Shown here piece by piece: positions 55,574 to 64,000 of a stretch of 64,000 bases of DNA (positions are counted from its first letter, which is position 1; each line of letters opens with the position of its first letter). The DNA is from Vibrio metschnikovii CIP 69.14 (GTDB lineage: Bacteria; Pseudomonadota; Gammaproteobacteria; Enterobacterales; Vibrionaceae): the NCBI RefSeq assembly GCF_000176155.1, contig NZ_ACZO01000007.1, forward strand, positions 248,001-312,000, written 5' to 3'. A program made the position numbers and the translations under genes. The notes under the pieces are model-generated. The model did not search any database. It saw only the letters and a program-made list of their open reading frames with translations, and had not been told where the DNA came from.

Positions 55574-56749
55574 TTAAAACCAGCTTGCGAATAAACGTTT
55601 GATTCTATCTAAGGTTCGTTTAAACCAACCGCCTTGCTCAACGCTTTCTAAAGCCACCAAGGAAGCTTCACCGACCTTGCGATCATCGACTTGATAAATC
55701 ACTTTACCAACAATATCACCTTTTTGGATCGGAGCTTGTAAATCCTTATTCATTTCGATCAAGCCACTGAGCTTAGGTAACTCACCTTTAACCACAGTTA
55801 AATAGGTTGTCTCAGCGACCCCAACAGGTAACTGATCTTTTTTGCCCATCCACACTCTCGCCTGCTCAATCGGCTCTCCAGCTTGATGAGGCGCTATGGT
55901 TTCAAAGAAACGGAAGCCATAGCTTAGCAACTGCTTACTATCGGCTTCTCGGCCTTTAGCGCTATTGGAACCCATAACCACTGAGATTAACCGCATGTTA
56001 CCATTGGTCGCCGAGGTGGTTAGACTAAAACCAGCCCCGCTAGTGAACCCAGTCTTCATACCGTCAACATTCATGCTCCGATCACGTAATAAACCATTAC
56101 GGTTATATTGAGTGATGCCATTATAAGTAAACGACGTTTCACTATAGAGCGGGTAAATTTCCGGTAGATCACGAATAATCGCTTGCGCCAGCTTAGCAAT
56201 ATCATAAGGCGTACTGTATAGACCTGAGCTGTCTAAGCCATGAGGATTAGTAAACGCCGTGTTAGTTAGCCCAAGCGTTGCAGCCCAAGAATTCATTAAA
56301 TCAACAAACGCATTTTCAGAGCCCGCTACGTGTTCTGCGATAGCCACACTCGCATCATTACCAGATTGAACAATCAAGCCGCGATACAAATCCATCATAT
56401 TGACTTTGGTACCGACCTCAATAAACATTTTTGAGGAATCGGGAAAGTTTCTCGCCCATGCTCTTTGGCTAATCACCACTTGATCATCAGGGCTAATGTT
56501 ACCCCGCTTCATTTCTTGTCCGGCAACGTATGACGTCATCAGTTTCGTTAAACTCGCTGGATTCAATTTATTATGAGCATTATGTTCAACTAAAACCGTA
56601 CCCGTATGGTAATCCATCAAGACATAACCTTTCGCAGAAAGCTGCGGAGGATTGGGTACCACAATCGGTGTTGCATCACTTACCAGGGGAATAAAAGACA
56701 AGCACGTCGCAGAAACGACAATAGACTTGATATTTTTCATAACTCGCAT
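55574..56749 (-). CDS. dacA: D-alanyl-D-alanine carboxypeptidase (PBP5/6 type)
   Basis: The 391-residue low-molecular-mass PBP has a signal peptide (about 1-27) and the three active-site motifs in order: Ser66-Leu-Thr-Lys69, Ser129-Gly-Asn131 and Lys232-Thr-Gly234. The PBP5_C domain follows, and a C-terminal amphipathic helix (GWFKRTLDRIKRLFASWF) anchors it to the inner membrane. It trims the terminal D-Ala of peptidoglycan pentapeptides. Which of DacA, DacC or DacD is the closest equivalent cannot be decided by eye. The start is either ATG 56749 or ATG 56740. Confidence 0.92.
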   Translation of the reverse strand: MRVMKNIKSIVVSATCLSFIPLVSDATPIVVPNPPQLSAKGYVLMDYHTGTVLVEHNAHNKLNPASLTKLMTSYVAGQEMKRGNISPDDQVVISQRAWARNFPDSSKMFIEVGTKVNMMDLYRGLIVQSGNDASVAIAEHVAGSENAFVDLMNSWAATLGLTNTAFTNPHGLDSSGLYSTPYDIAKLAQAIIRDLPEIYPLYSETSFTYNGITQYNRNGLLRDRSMNVDGMKTGFTSGAGFSLTTSATNGNMRLISVVMGSNSAKGREADSKQLLSYGFRFFETIAPHQAGEPIEQARVWMGKKDQLPVGVAETTYLTVVKGELPKLSGLIEMNKDLQAPIQKGDIVGKVIYQVDDRKVGEASLVALESVEQGGWFKRTLDRIKRLFASWF

Positions 56750-56926
56750 CCCAAAATCAAAGAGAAAAATAGTATAACTAACTGACTAGATTACCCTGTT
56801 TTTCTTTACTCACTCTTACAGTAGTGTAAATGAACGTAACAAGCCTTCCCATACTTAACCACTGGAAAAGCGAAAAGTGCCAATAATTCGTCTTTATCAC
56901 TGAGAATGTGTGCGTTAGTTAACAAA

Positions 56927-56950
56927 AAACCGAGTCTGTTGACTCGGTTT
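56927..56950 (-). terminator. Terminator of speA-speB
   Basis: AAACCGAGTC and GACTCGGTTT form a perfect 10-bp stem with a 4-base loop; six A's on the plus strand give a T-run on the minus strand. Confidence 0.88.
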
Positions 56951-56972
56951 GAAAGTAGATGCGCCAAACCAC

Positions 56973-57899
56973 TTAGGCTTTATTTTGATTGGCTGACCAT
57001 ACATACAGCAATTCTAGTGCGATGGTAGCCCCCGCTAGCGCGGTCATTTCACTTTGATCGTAGGCCGGAGCGACTTCAACCACATCCATCCCGACTAAGT
57101 TGATACCTTTCAATGCACGAATAATTTTCAAAATTTTATCGGTGTTCAGTCCGCCACACACGGGTGTACCAGTACCTGGAGCAAATGCAGGATCGAGGCA
57201 ATCAATATCAAAGGTTAAATATACCGGTTTGTCTGCAATGATAATGCGAATTTGCTGCACAATCTCTTCCACCGACATATCGTTGGCTTGCATAGCATTG
57301 ATAACATTAAAACCATGCCCTTCTTGCTTATACTCAGTGCGAATGCCAATTTGCACCGAATGTTTAGGGGAAATCAATCCCTCTTTCGGTGCATGATAAA
57401 ACATCGTCCCGTGATCATAAGCACTGCCATTGGCATAAGTATCAGTGTGTGCATCAAAATGAATCAGCGCCATTTCACCGAACTGCTTAGCATGAGCACG
57501 CAAAATCGGTAAGGTCACAAAGTGATCGCCTCCGAGAGCCAACAAGGTTTTACCATTTTTGATGATTTCACCCGCAGCCGCTTCAAGGCGATAGGTAAAA
57601 TCTTCCGCATCGCCACAATCGAACACTAAATCACCAGCATCAATCACTTTCGTCTGGGCAAATAAGTTGAAATCCCATGGGAATTTTTTTCCTTCCCAAG
57701 CAAGATTCACTGAAGCACGACGAATCGCATCTGGCCCCATACGAGCGCCAGAACGACCTGAAGTCGCCATATCTAACGGCACACCCAGTACGACCACATC
57801 TGCATCGCTATCAATCGGGTTTCTCACATACGGACGACGGACAAAAGTCATCGCATTGGAGTAGAGTGAATAATCAGTTTTCGTAAACAAATCATTCAT
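56973..57899 (-). CDS. speB: Agmatinase
   Basis: The 308-residue ureohydrolase converts agmatine to putrescine and urea. The manganese ligands are visible in [18 protein letters not shown] (two Asp and a His) and [18 protein letters not shown]. It directly abuts the speA stop codon, so the two enzymes are made together: SpeA forms agmatine from arginine and SpeB uses it. Confidence 0.95.
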   Translation of the reverse strand: MNDLFTKTDYSLYSNAMTFVRRPYVRNPIDSDADVVVLGVPLDMATSGRSGARMGPDAIRRASVNLAWEGKKFPWDFNLFAQTKVIDAGDLVFDCGDAEDFTYRLEAAAGEIIKNGKTLLALGGDHFVTLPILRAHAKQFGEMALIHFDAHTDTYANGSAYDHGTMFYHAPKEGLISPKHSVQIGIRTEYKQEGHGFNVINAMQANDMSVEEIVQQIRIIIADKPVYLTFDIDCLDPAFAPGTGTPVCGGLNTDKILKIIRALKGINLVGMDVVEVAPAYDQSEMTALAGATIALELLYVWSANQNKA

Positions 57900-59822
57900 T
57901 TAAAAATCCTCTAAATAAGTATAACCACTCAAGCCTTGCTCTAGCTCTGCTAAAACAATCTCTTGCTCTGCGGCCGCCACACGTTGGCTGACCAATTGAC
58001 GGTAATTAGCACGAATCGCATCAACATCAATATGCACATAGCGCATCATGTCTTCTACGGTATCGCCTTCATTGATCGAGGTAATTTCCGCATCTCCGCT
58101 GTCAGTAATATTGACCACCACACTGTGGGTATCACCAAACAGGTTGTGCATATCACCCAAAATCTCCTGATAAGCACCCACTAAGAAAAAGCCCATTAAA
58201 TACGGTTTATCCTTTGACCAAGCCGGTACCGGAAGGGTAGTTTCAATCCCCTGCCCCTCAACGTACTGCTCAATCGCACCGTCTGAATCACAGGTGATGT
58301 CTAGCATGACGGCACGGCGATCTTCAACATTTTGTAAATCGGACAAAGGAAGCACAGGGAACACTTGATCAATACCCCATGCATCCGGTAATGATTGAAA
58401 TAAAGAGAAGTTGACAAAGAATTTGTCCGCTAATCTTTCTTGCAGTTCATCAAGAATGGGGCGATGGAAACGGTTCTTAGTGCTCATTTTCAAGCGTAAT
58501 TCATAGTAAATACGCAGTGAAAGCTGCTCAATCCATGCACGGTGTTGTAAGTTGATCACACCCGAAGCAAACAGAGTATGCGCTTCTGATAAATCACTTT
58601 GCGTATCATTATAAATTTCAATTAATGCACGTGCATCGGTACCTTCACGTAAGGTTTCCCAACTACGCCACATATTTTGCATCAGCACCGGCGCATCCGT
58701 TTCTGGCTCGCTGATCTGCTCAGGCATATACGCTTCAGTACCAATAACATTGGTAATCAACACCGCGTGGTGAGCGGTGATTGAGCGACCGGATTCAGAG
58801 ATAATGATCGGTTTCGGTTGCTCATACAGATTACACATATCGGCCACAACATTGACAATGTTACGTGCATATTCTTGTAAACCATAGTTCATCGAGTTCG
58901 ATGATTGGCTTCGCGTACCATCATAATCAATCGCTAAACCGCCGCCGACATCAAAGTAATCGATCTGCGCACCAAGCTCTCTGAGCTCACAATAAAAACG
59001 AGCAGCTTCATTGACCCCATTACGTACGTCACGAATGTTGGCCATTTGTGAACCTAAATGGAAGTGCACCAGTTGCAAAGCTTCAAGTTGATTTTCAGCT
59101 CGCAGACGCTCGACCACTGTTAACACTTGTGAAGCTGCTAAACCAAATTTGGATTTTTCACCGCCACTGGATTGCCATTTACCCGCCCCTTGCGACGCTA
59201 AACGAATACGGAGCCCTAGACGAGGTTTCACGCCAAGACTCTTGGCTTCTTTTAGGATCAGGTCGAGTTCTGAAAGCTTCTCCAAGACGATGAAAACTTT
59301 GTGACCTAATTTTTCACCGATTAACGCTAAACGAATGTATTCGCGATCTTTATAACCATTACAAACGATCACTGAACTGGCTTGTTGCGCCATCGCTAGC
59401 ACGGCGAGCAACTCGGGTTTACTGCCTGCTTCAAGGCCCAATTGCTTAGTTTCGAGTTCAGCTTGACTGGCTAATATTTCGTCCACTACTTCTTTTTGTT
59501 GGTTCACTTTAATCGGATAGACCAACAAATATTTATTAGGGTAATCACACTCTTCAATCGCTTGATTAAAAGCGTCACAAATATTGTGCACACGTTGGTG
59601 CAGAATCTGTGGGAAACGAACCAATACCGGAAGATTAAGATTACGAGCTTCAAGTTGTTTGACTATCGAGCTCAATGCGGTCGGATGAGCATTATCCTTT
59701 CTTGGTGACACGGTCACTTCACCATGGTCATCAATGCCATAAAAACCTTGGCTCCAATAATGAACATTGTAGTCCGCACGAACACGATCTAATTTGGATG
59801 ATTTTTCCACTTGATATCTCAC
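57900..59822 (-). CDS. speA: Biosynthetic arginine decarboxylase
   Basis: The 640-residue fold-type III PLP enzyme decarboxylates arginine to agmatine. The PLP-binding Lys is in [14 protein letters not shown] (about 103-116); [28 protein letters not shown] and the C-terminal [10 protein letters not shown] with YVEGQG are all present, as in E. coli SpeA (about 658). It is followed without a gap by speB. Putrescine made this way can feed norspermidine/spermidine synthesis, important in vibrio biofilms. Confidence 0.95.
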   Translation of the reverse strand: MRYQVEKSSKLDRVRADYNVHYWSQGFYGIDDHGEVTVSPRKDNAHPTALSSIVKQLEARNLNLPVLVRFPQILHQRVHNICDAFNQAIEECDYPNKYLLVYPIKVNQQKEVVDEILASQAELETKQLGLEAGSKPELLAVLAMAQQASSVIVCNGYKDREYIRLALIGEKLGHKVFIVLEKLSELDLILKEAKSLGVKPRLGLRIRLASQGAGKWQSSGGEKSKFGLAASQVLTVVERLRAENQLEALQLVHFHLGSQMANIRDVRNGVNEAARFYCELRELGAQIDYFDVGGGLAIDYDGTRSQSSNSMNYGLQEYARNIVNVVADMCNLYEQPKPIIISESGRSITAHHAVLITNVIGTEAYMPEQISEPETDAPVLMQNMWRSWETLREGTDARALIEIYNDTQSDLSEAHTLFASGVINLQHRAWIEQLSLRIYYELRLKMSTKNRFHRPILDELQERLADKFFVNFSLFQSLPDAWGIDQVFPVLPLSDLQNVEDRRAVMLDITCDSDGAIEQYVEGQGIETTLPVPAWSKDKPYLMGFFLVGAYQEILGDMHNLFGDTHSVVVNITDSGDAEITSINEGDTVEDMMRYVHIDVDAIRANYRQLVSQRVAAAEQEIVLAELEQGLSGYTYLEDF

Positions 59823-60118
59823 AAAAACAGAGAGAATGTAGTGACAGCCACATCATGCCATCACACCTGACACCCTAAATGTCACGCGCTTTATCGGTGA
59901 AAAGAGAGGGTGTGTCTAATGATAATAATTTGTCGTTAAGACAAGCTTTAGTTATGGCTAGCACCAATGAGCAAAAATCATAAAAACCTCCGTATTCCAT
60001 CGCTCCATAGACAGTCAATGAACGCCTTTCATCGATTAGAGAAGCCTGAGCCATTTGGTTGTTAAATCGCCAAAATTATCCAAATCGCTATCGCGGCTTT
60101 AAGTACCAAAGGACAATC

Positions 60119-60973
60119 TTAATTGTGGTTGATTAACGCATTGAAGTTTTTGTTACTGTACAGCGATTCAAAATCGGGCTCTTCAAGAATTAAATCGCGC
60201 ATTGAAGGGCTTATCTCTATCGCCCGTTGAATATCTTCCAACGCTTGTTCATCTGCGCCTAAACGAGCATAAGCACACGCGCGCTGATACAACGCTGGCC
60301 CGTTATCGTCATCGAGTTCTAACACTCGGTTACATAAACTCATCGCCCAGTGATATTCTTGCATTTCCATAACGGCATCAGCTTTATAGGTTAACGCTTC
60401 GAGATCGCCAGGACGAATTTTGAGGATTTCGTCATACACTTCAATTCGCTGTTCTGCCGTCTGCACACTTTGCGATCTCAGCCATAAATTATGGATCTCA
60501 TTAATCACTTCAATTTCACGGTTATTGTCAGTGATAATCCGGCTTTTGCGCTTTAAATCTTGCTCTAAAGCGACAAACTTACGTTCATATTCTTGAGCGA
60601 TTTTATTAATGCTTTTATCGGCCATCTCCCGAGTATTATGTTTTACTTCACGCAGCGATTGCCAACCAATTAAAGCCACTAAAGAAGCCACACCAGCAAT
60701 GACATAGAAAAAGTAAGTCACGGTAACATTAGAATAACTCAGTGACCGATCGGCGACGGACAATTCACGGTCGGTAATTTGAATGGTTAAGCGACGTTCT
60801 AAATCTTGTTGATCCTGACGTAATGCTCTCAATTCATCGAGGATGTAACGTTCGACTAATGGCCTATCCAAAAGTGACGATTCTGAATATGGCGGCTCAC
60901 GATCTTCCTGTGCCCAAGCGACTGACCCTATCAGCATCACCATGGCAAAGATTATTCGGTAAATGTGTCGCAC
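60119..60973 (-). CDS. Membrane protein with TPR repeats
   Basis: The 284-residue protein has a signal peptide (about 1-21), a short periplasmic region with a coiled-coil segment (ELRALRQDQQDLERRL), a membrane helix (about 85-105) and a cytoplasmic coiled coil. Three TPR-like repeats lie near the C-terminus (LKIRPGDLEALTYKADAVME; LELDDDNGPALYQRACAYARLG; ALEDIQRAIEISPSMR). It is probably a scaffold. The start is GTG 60973, 8 bases after AAGGAG. It is the only gene in its unit. Confidence 0.72.
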   Translation of the reverse strand: MRHIYRIIFAMVMLIGSVAWAQEDREPPYSESSLLDRPLVERYILDELRALRQDQQDLERRLTIQITDRELSVADRSLSYSNVTVTYFFYVIAGVASLVALIGWQSLREVKHNTREMADKSINKIAQEYERKFVALEQDLKRKSRIITDNNREIEVINEIHNLWLRSQSVQTAEQRIEVYDEILKIRPGDLEALTYKADAVMEMQEYHWAMSLCNRVLELDDDNGPALYQRACAYARLGADEQALEDIQRAIEISPSMRDLILEEPDFESLYSNKNFNALINHN

Positions 60974-61521
60974 GTACTACGCTCCTTACTGTTTTACTGC
61001 CACGTTTCGTTTAGCGGTTGATTTGGCTTACAGTGATGTAGATATTAACGGCATGATTTCGACTTTCACATGATCATCAGAATCATAGAAATACACACCC
61101 TGTTCATCCACCACTCACCTTATATGACTTAGAGATGCCAATGGAAAAGATTTCAACTCAAAGCATCAAAAACCAAAAAACAGGCATATTTTTTATAATT
61201 AAGCACCAACATTAACAAATTTAAGTCAAAAAATCATCAAGGTGCTTAAAAGGCAGCATGAAAAGTGTTTCGAACTCTATCAATACTTCCTTTATCCTGC
61301 CTCCACGAAAAGAATTCGATTGAAATTCCGTGTATTTCAGTTATTTTCACTGCCATTTAATGGGGTCATCCTAAATCACTTGTCGTGGCAGGTAGGCGGC
61401 AGGTAAGAGTCGAGCATGACTCTCATCATCTCTATAAACATAGATAGATAAACCATACGTTGGAGAGCAATGAACGTAGCCAGCATCGCTGCGTTTCAAG
61501 TAGGAAGAGGATAACTGTATT
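60974..61521. other. Spacer with ERIC element upstream of mscS-like gene
   Basis: No gene is supported. The right third is an ERIC-type repeat ending just before the channel gene. The left part is AT-rich, with a run of T/A near 61185-61215. Confidence 0.5.
61367..61516 (+). repeat. ERIC-type repeat abutting the channel gene
   Basis: The left end CATCCTAAATCACTTGTC and the right end GAACGTAGCCAGCATCGCTGCGTTTCAAGTAGGAAGAGGATAAC match the copy at 8912. The last bases contain an AGGAAGAGG purine tract that lies at ribosome-binding distance from the ATG at 61522. Confidence 0.7.
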
Positions 61522-62094
61522 ATGCAAGTGCTTTCTTTATTACAAGATAACTACCAATGGGCACTCTCTGTGCTCATCTTACTGCTCTATCCTAAACTGG
61601 TTTTTTTGAGTTTGCGGATATTGGATAAAACCGTTGGGCAACGGGAAGATAGTGACCGATTACAGCGGGTTAAATGGCTACTCAAAACCTCGCTTTTTGT
61701 GATGATTCTCTTAGGGATCATGATGATCTGGGGGATCGAACTACGTGGGCTGTTGGTGATCGGCTCTTCGCTGTTTGCTTTGATCGGGGTGGCTTTATTC
61801 GCAAGCTGGTCTTTACTCAGTAATATTACCTCCTTCTTAGTGCTGTTTATCCAAAATCACTGCCGAATCGGATCTTGGGTAAAAATCATCGATGGGGGTA
61901 ATTTTATCGAAGGACGATTGGTAGATATGACGCTATTTAATGTCGTACTCGAAACCTTAGACGGTAATCGAGTTCTCTATCCGAATAATTTATTTATTGT
62001 TCGTCCAGTTGTGGTTCTCGCTAAAGCTCCCGAAAAAAGTGCCAAAAAAATACAAAAAAAACAATTACCGAGAATAACCACGTCGAATCATTGA
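61522..62094 (+). CDS. Minimal MscS-type mechanosensitive channel
   Basis: The 190-residue protein has three hydrophobic helices (about 14-32, 53-73 and 78-98) followed by a pore-lining region and the MscS beta domain (CRIGSWVKIIDGGNFIEGRLVDMTLFNVVLETLDGNRVLYPNNLF). It stops shortly after the beta domain with a Lys-rich tail, so the C-terminal alpha-beta domain and barrel of MscS are absent. It could be a truncated channel or a member of a natural short class. The only plausible ribosome site comes from the ERIC repeat. Confidence 0.78.
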   Translation: MQVLSLLQDNYQWALSVLILLLYPKLVFLSLRILDKTVGQREDSDRLQRVKWLLKTSLFVMILLGIMMIWGIELRGLLVIGSSLFALIGVALFASWSLLSNITSFLVLFIQNHCRIGSWVKIIDGGNFIEGRLVDMTLFNVVLETLDGNRVLYPNNLFIVRPVVVLAKAPEKSAKKIQKKQLPRITTSNH

Positions 62095-62115
62095 TGAGGA
62101 CTCATCACTACATTG

Positions 62116-62143
62116 ATCAAAGGCTGAATAATCAGCCTTTGAT
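62116..62143. terminator. Terminator between the channel gene and hutZ
   Basis: ATCAAAGGCTGA and TCAGCCTTTGAT form a perfect 12-bp stem with a 4-base loop between convergent genes. Confidence 0.7.
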
Positions 62144-62196
62144 GTCCAAACTGTGTATCGCCGAACGACTCGGCGTTAGCAACTATGCATTAGCAC

Positions 62197-62727
62197 CTAC
62201 GCGTTAGCGATTTGTCGATGCCCTTCTTCAAGATGAACAAAATCAACCAGATCATCCCCTGACACTTGATACGCTTGCCCAAAACCTTTCACAAACAATC
62301 CATGCTCTGGCTTTAAGCAAAATAGTGAGAAGTCTTCAAGTTGACTGAGGTTATCAATAATGTCACCAAACCGCTGTTGCATTTGTTCAATCACCTGTTG
62401 CCATAGTGGAGAGTGACGTTCAACCATACTGGCCTGTGCATCAAACGTTAACCGCTTACGAGCAAACAGCTGTTTAGCCGTCGATTCATCTTCAATCATC
62501 ATGATCGATACTTGAGGGTTGACCGCTAAATTACGCGCATGACGCGCAATATGAGAAATCAGAATAAAGTAGCCTGCTTGATTTTGTACAAAGGGAGCAT
62601 AACTTACATTTGGTTTACCTTGTGCATCAACCGTCGCGAGCTGTAATGTCGTGCGCTGTTGACGAAACTCTTTAATTTCTGGCTCTAAACGGCCTTGTAG
62701 TCTTTCTTGTTTAACTTGCTGTTCCAT
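62197..62727 (-). CDS. hutZ: Haem utilisation protein HutZ
   Basis: The 176-residue split-barrel FMN-binding-fold protein degrades haem to release iron. It shows TLQLATVDAQGKPNVSYAPFV, ISHIARHARNL with the Arg/His region, and a C-terminal haem-associated segment (LFVKGFGQAYQV, EGHRQIANA). ATG 62727 after AAGGAG gives the usual HutZ length; the frame continues into the hutX end and was trimmed. It follows hutX by 22 bp. Confidence 0.9.
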   Translation of the reverse strand: MEQQVKQERLQGRLEPEIKEFRQQRTTLQLATVDAQGKPNVSYAPFVQNQAGYFILISHIARHARNLAVNPQVSIMMIEDESTAKQLFARKRLTFDAQASMVERHSPLWQQVIEQMQQRFGDIIDNLSQLEDFSLFCLKPEHGLFVKGFGQAYQVSGDDLVDFVHLEEGHRQIANA

Positions 62728-62749
62728 TGACGTTCTCCTTACCAGGCGA

Positions 62750-63253
62750 TTATTTAAATTGTTGTTGCATCGTTTGAAAACGATCGACCTGCTGAGCGAT
62801 AAGCTCTCGCTTGTCATCGCGGCCTAAATAAATCTTAAAAATAGAATCCCCCTGCTGAGTGAAAAAACCAAAATAGTGGCTCTCTCGCCCCATAAAAGGT
62901 TTACTGACCAAAGCAACGTGATCAATCAACTCTAATTTTAAGTGGCCATGAAGTTGGCCTGGTTGCCCCAACAAGTTGTAGTAACCACGCGCCATTTTAC
63001 CCTTAGGTAACGGGGCTTTGATTTCAAAAATAGAGCCAAATGACTGCACGATAGTGGTCACGTTTGTCCCCCAATCAGCAATCTCCGTTAATACCATCTG
63101 CGCATCATCACCCGAGAGCAGGGTAACCATTTCGCTAGGAAAAGCAGACACGACAGCAAATTCACTCACGCCTAAACGTTCAGCAATCTGTGCTGGGAGT
63201 AATGCGGGCTCATCATTTAATAACTGCGCCACTTGGTGTGATAATTGTTCCAT
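62750..63253 (-). CDS. hutX: Haem-binding protein HutX
   Basis: The 167-residue protein of the HutX/ChuX family carries intracellular haem to HutZ. It shows the N-terminal helical part, IFEIKAPLPKGKMARGYYNLLGQPGQLHGHLKLELIDHVALVSKPFMGRESHYFGFF and SIFKIYLGRDDKRELI. ATG 63253 is preferred; a TTG four codons upstream is possible. hutX heads a two-gene unit with hutZ. No hutW precedes it here, unlike the V. cholerae order I recall. Confidence 0.9.
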   Translation of the reverse strand: MEQLSHQVAQLLNDEPALLPAQIAERLGVSEFAVVSAFPSEMVTLLSGDDAQMVLTEIADWGTNVTTIVQSFGSIFEIKAPLPKGKMARGYYNLLGQPGQLHGHLKLELIDHVALVSKPFMGRESHYFGFFTQQGDSIFKIYLGRDDKRELIAQQVDRFQTMQQQFK

Positions 63254-63314
63254 TTTGTTATCCAATACAATTACGTGAGTACCTCAACGCGGCTAAGAAT
63301 AATTAGACACAAAC

Positions 63315-63338
63315 GATAATGCAATTGATAATTGATAT
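63315..63338. promoter_or_regulatory. Fur-box-like GATAAT array between hutX and hutB
   Basis: Three hexamers at 6-base intervals read GATAAT-GCAATT-GATAAT-TGATAT. This resembles the repeated GATAAT units of Fur boxes (GATAATGATAATCATTATC). It lies 62-85 bp upstream of hutX and 112-135 bp upstream of hutB. Confidence 0.6.
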
Positions 63339-63377
63339 TGTTTGTATTATGAGTAATAATTTGCGCTCTTGAAACCA

Positions 63378-63420
63378 GAAATAGCCAATACCGCGGCAGC
63401 TTCACGTAGGCTGGGTATAA
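63378..63420 (+). repeat. ERIC right-end fragment upstream of hutB
   Basis: GAAATAGCCAATACCGCGGCAGCTTCACGTAGGCTGGGTATA matches the right arm of the other copies (GAACGTAGCCAACACTCCTGCTGCTTCACGTAGCAAGGGGATA). The left part is missing. It lies 30 bp before hutB. Confidence 0.6.
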
Positions 63421-63449
63421 CGTGGCCCATTTAGTTAATGAGCAGCATT

Positions 63450-64000
63450 ATGAAATTGTCCATACCTTTTATTCGGCGACTTGCCAGTGTTTTATTCCTC
63501 TTGTGCGCTCATCATTTATCGGCAGCGGAGCGTGTGATCAGTGCAGGGAGCAGTGTTACTGAACTTATCTTTGCGTTAGGTGGACAAGATCAGCTCATTG
63601 CGGTTGATGTAACCAGCAATGAACCGCGCACGCGTGAATTACCTCAAGTGGGTTATCACCGACAGCTCTCGGCAGAAGGCTTGTTAGCGTTGAATCCAAC
63701 CCAATTAATTGGCTCAGAGGAAATGGGACCAGAAAGTACCCTACGCCAGCTACGCTCTGCAGGTGTCAAAGTCAATATCATCAACAGTGATCCTCATCCG
63801 CAAGGTTTGCTTGAACGTATCGACCAAATCGCCCAGTTAATTGACCGCCAATCGGTAGCGAAAACATTAAAACATCAAGTGAATGGGACATTAGAGCAAC
63901 TTAAAGAGGGACAGCCTGATCAATCGCCACTCAAGGTGCTATTTTTACTGCTCCATGAAGGGCGAGCAGCCAACGTCGCGGGCTCAAATACCATTCCTGA
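63450..64000 (+). CDS. hutB: Haem ABC transporter periplasmic protein HutB (partial)
   Basis: The frame runs open to the window edge (183 complete codons). It begins with a signal peptide (LASVLFLLCAHHLSAA) and then the cobalamin/Fe-siderophore-type binding fold: ERVISAGSSVTELIFALGGQDQLIAVDVTSNEP, LPQVGYHRQLSAEGLLALNPTQLIGSEEMGP. This is the HutB family, which binds haem in the periplasm for HutCD. The C-terminal half and any hutCD genes lie beyond 64000. It is divergent from hutX-hutZ. Confidence 0.88.
   Translation, partial: MKLSIPFIRRLASVLFLLCAHHLSAAERVISAGSSVTELIFALGGQDQLIAVDVTSNEPRTRELPQVGYHRQLSAEGLLALNPTQLIGSEEMGPESTLRQLRSAGVKVNIINSDPHPQGLLERIDQIAQLIDRQSVAKTLKHQVNGTLEQLKEGQPDQSPLKVLFLLLHEGRAANVAGSNTIP

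Overview
The window looks like about 64 kb of a Vibrio genome, most likely the second (smaller) chromosome. Evidence: a complete luxP-luxQ autoinducer-2 receptor pair, a second (non-yajC-linked) secD-secF pair, an endochitinase of the vibrio chitodextrinase type, hutX/hutZ/hutB haem genes, and ERIC-type repeats. As I recall, most of these genes also lie on V. cholerae chromosome II. No prophage, insertion sequence, integron cassette or CRISPR array was seen. The species cannot be named from the sequence.

Layout. 0-2.6 kb: a divergent pair, a His-rich outer-membrane porin and a His-rich lipoprotein resembling the zinc chaperone AztD, around a near-perfect Zur operator. 2.9-4.6 kb: a chemoreceptor. 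4.6-8.9 kb: an AT-rich accessory block with an alpha/beta hydrolase, a 2OG-Fe(II)-type oxygenase and a Cys/Met-type PLP lyase on one strand, facing a sigma54 activator that consists only of AAA+ and HTH domains. The activator gene is broken by one extra A in an A9 run. A good -24/-12 promoter precedes the hydrolase and a perfect 10-bp inverted repeat lies about 100 bp upstream, so this reads as a self-contained sigma54-controlled unit of unknown function. 9-20.6 kb: secD-secF, two small envelope proteins, a PAS-GGDEF diguanylate cyclase, glgC and a large GH18 chitinase. 19.6-31.4 kb: yqhC/yqhD, a ChaA-type antiporter with a tiny exported peptide before it, mgsA, pncA, helD, a YccS-like FUSC protein and a class I HMG-CoA reductase. 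31.5-34.8 kb: modABC and a small outer-membrane protein. 34.8-41 kb: luxPQ, a GIY-YIG protein, yceH, a DUF496 (YeeX) protein and a small membrane protein. 41-48.4 kb: the glycerol block glpFK divergent from glpABC. 48.5-54.6 kb: a long FabH, trxC with an unusual active site, an MFS permease, a NYN-domain protein, a BCCT transporter and tRNA-Cys/tRNA-Leu. 55-64 kb: a low-molecular-mass PBP, speA-speB, a TPR membrane protein, a minimal MscS channel, hutX-hutZ and, divergent from them and cut by the window end, hutB.

How the parts work together. The glp genes take up glycerol, phosphorylate it and oxidise glycerol-3-phosphate to feed the anaerobic chain. SpeA and SpeB convert arginine through agmatine to putrescine. 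LuxP/LuxQ senses AI-2. The hut and zinc genes belong to metal acquisition and carry recognisable Fur-like and Zur-like sites. MgsA and the YqhD-type reductase can be read together as methylglyoxal/aldehyde metabolism. Most transcription units end in clear hairpin terminators, many of them shared between convergent genes. Start codons were moved to better ribosome-binding sites or family lengths where the longest reading frame looked too long. All functional assignments are from recognition of motifs by eye; no search was run.
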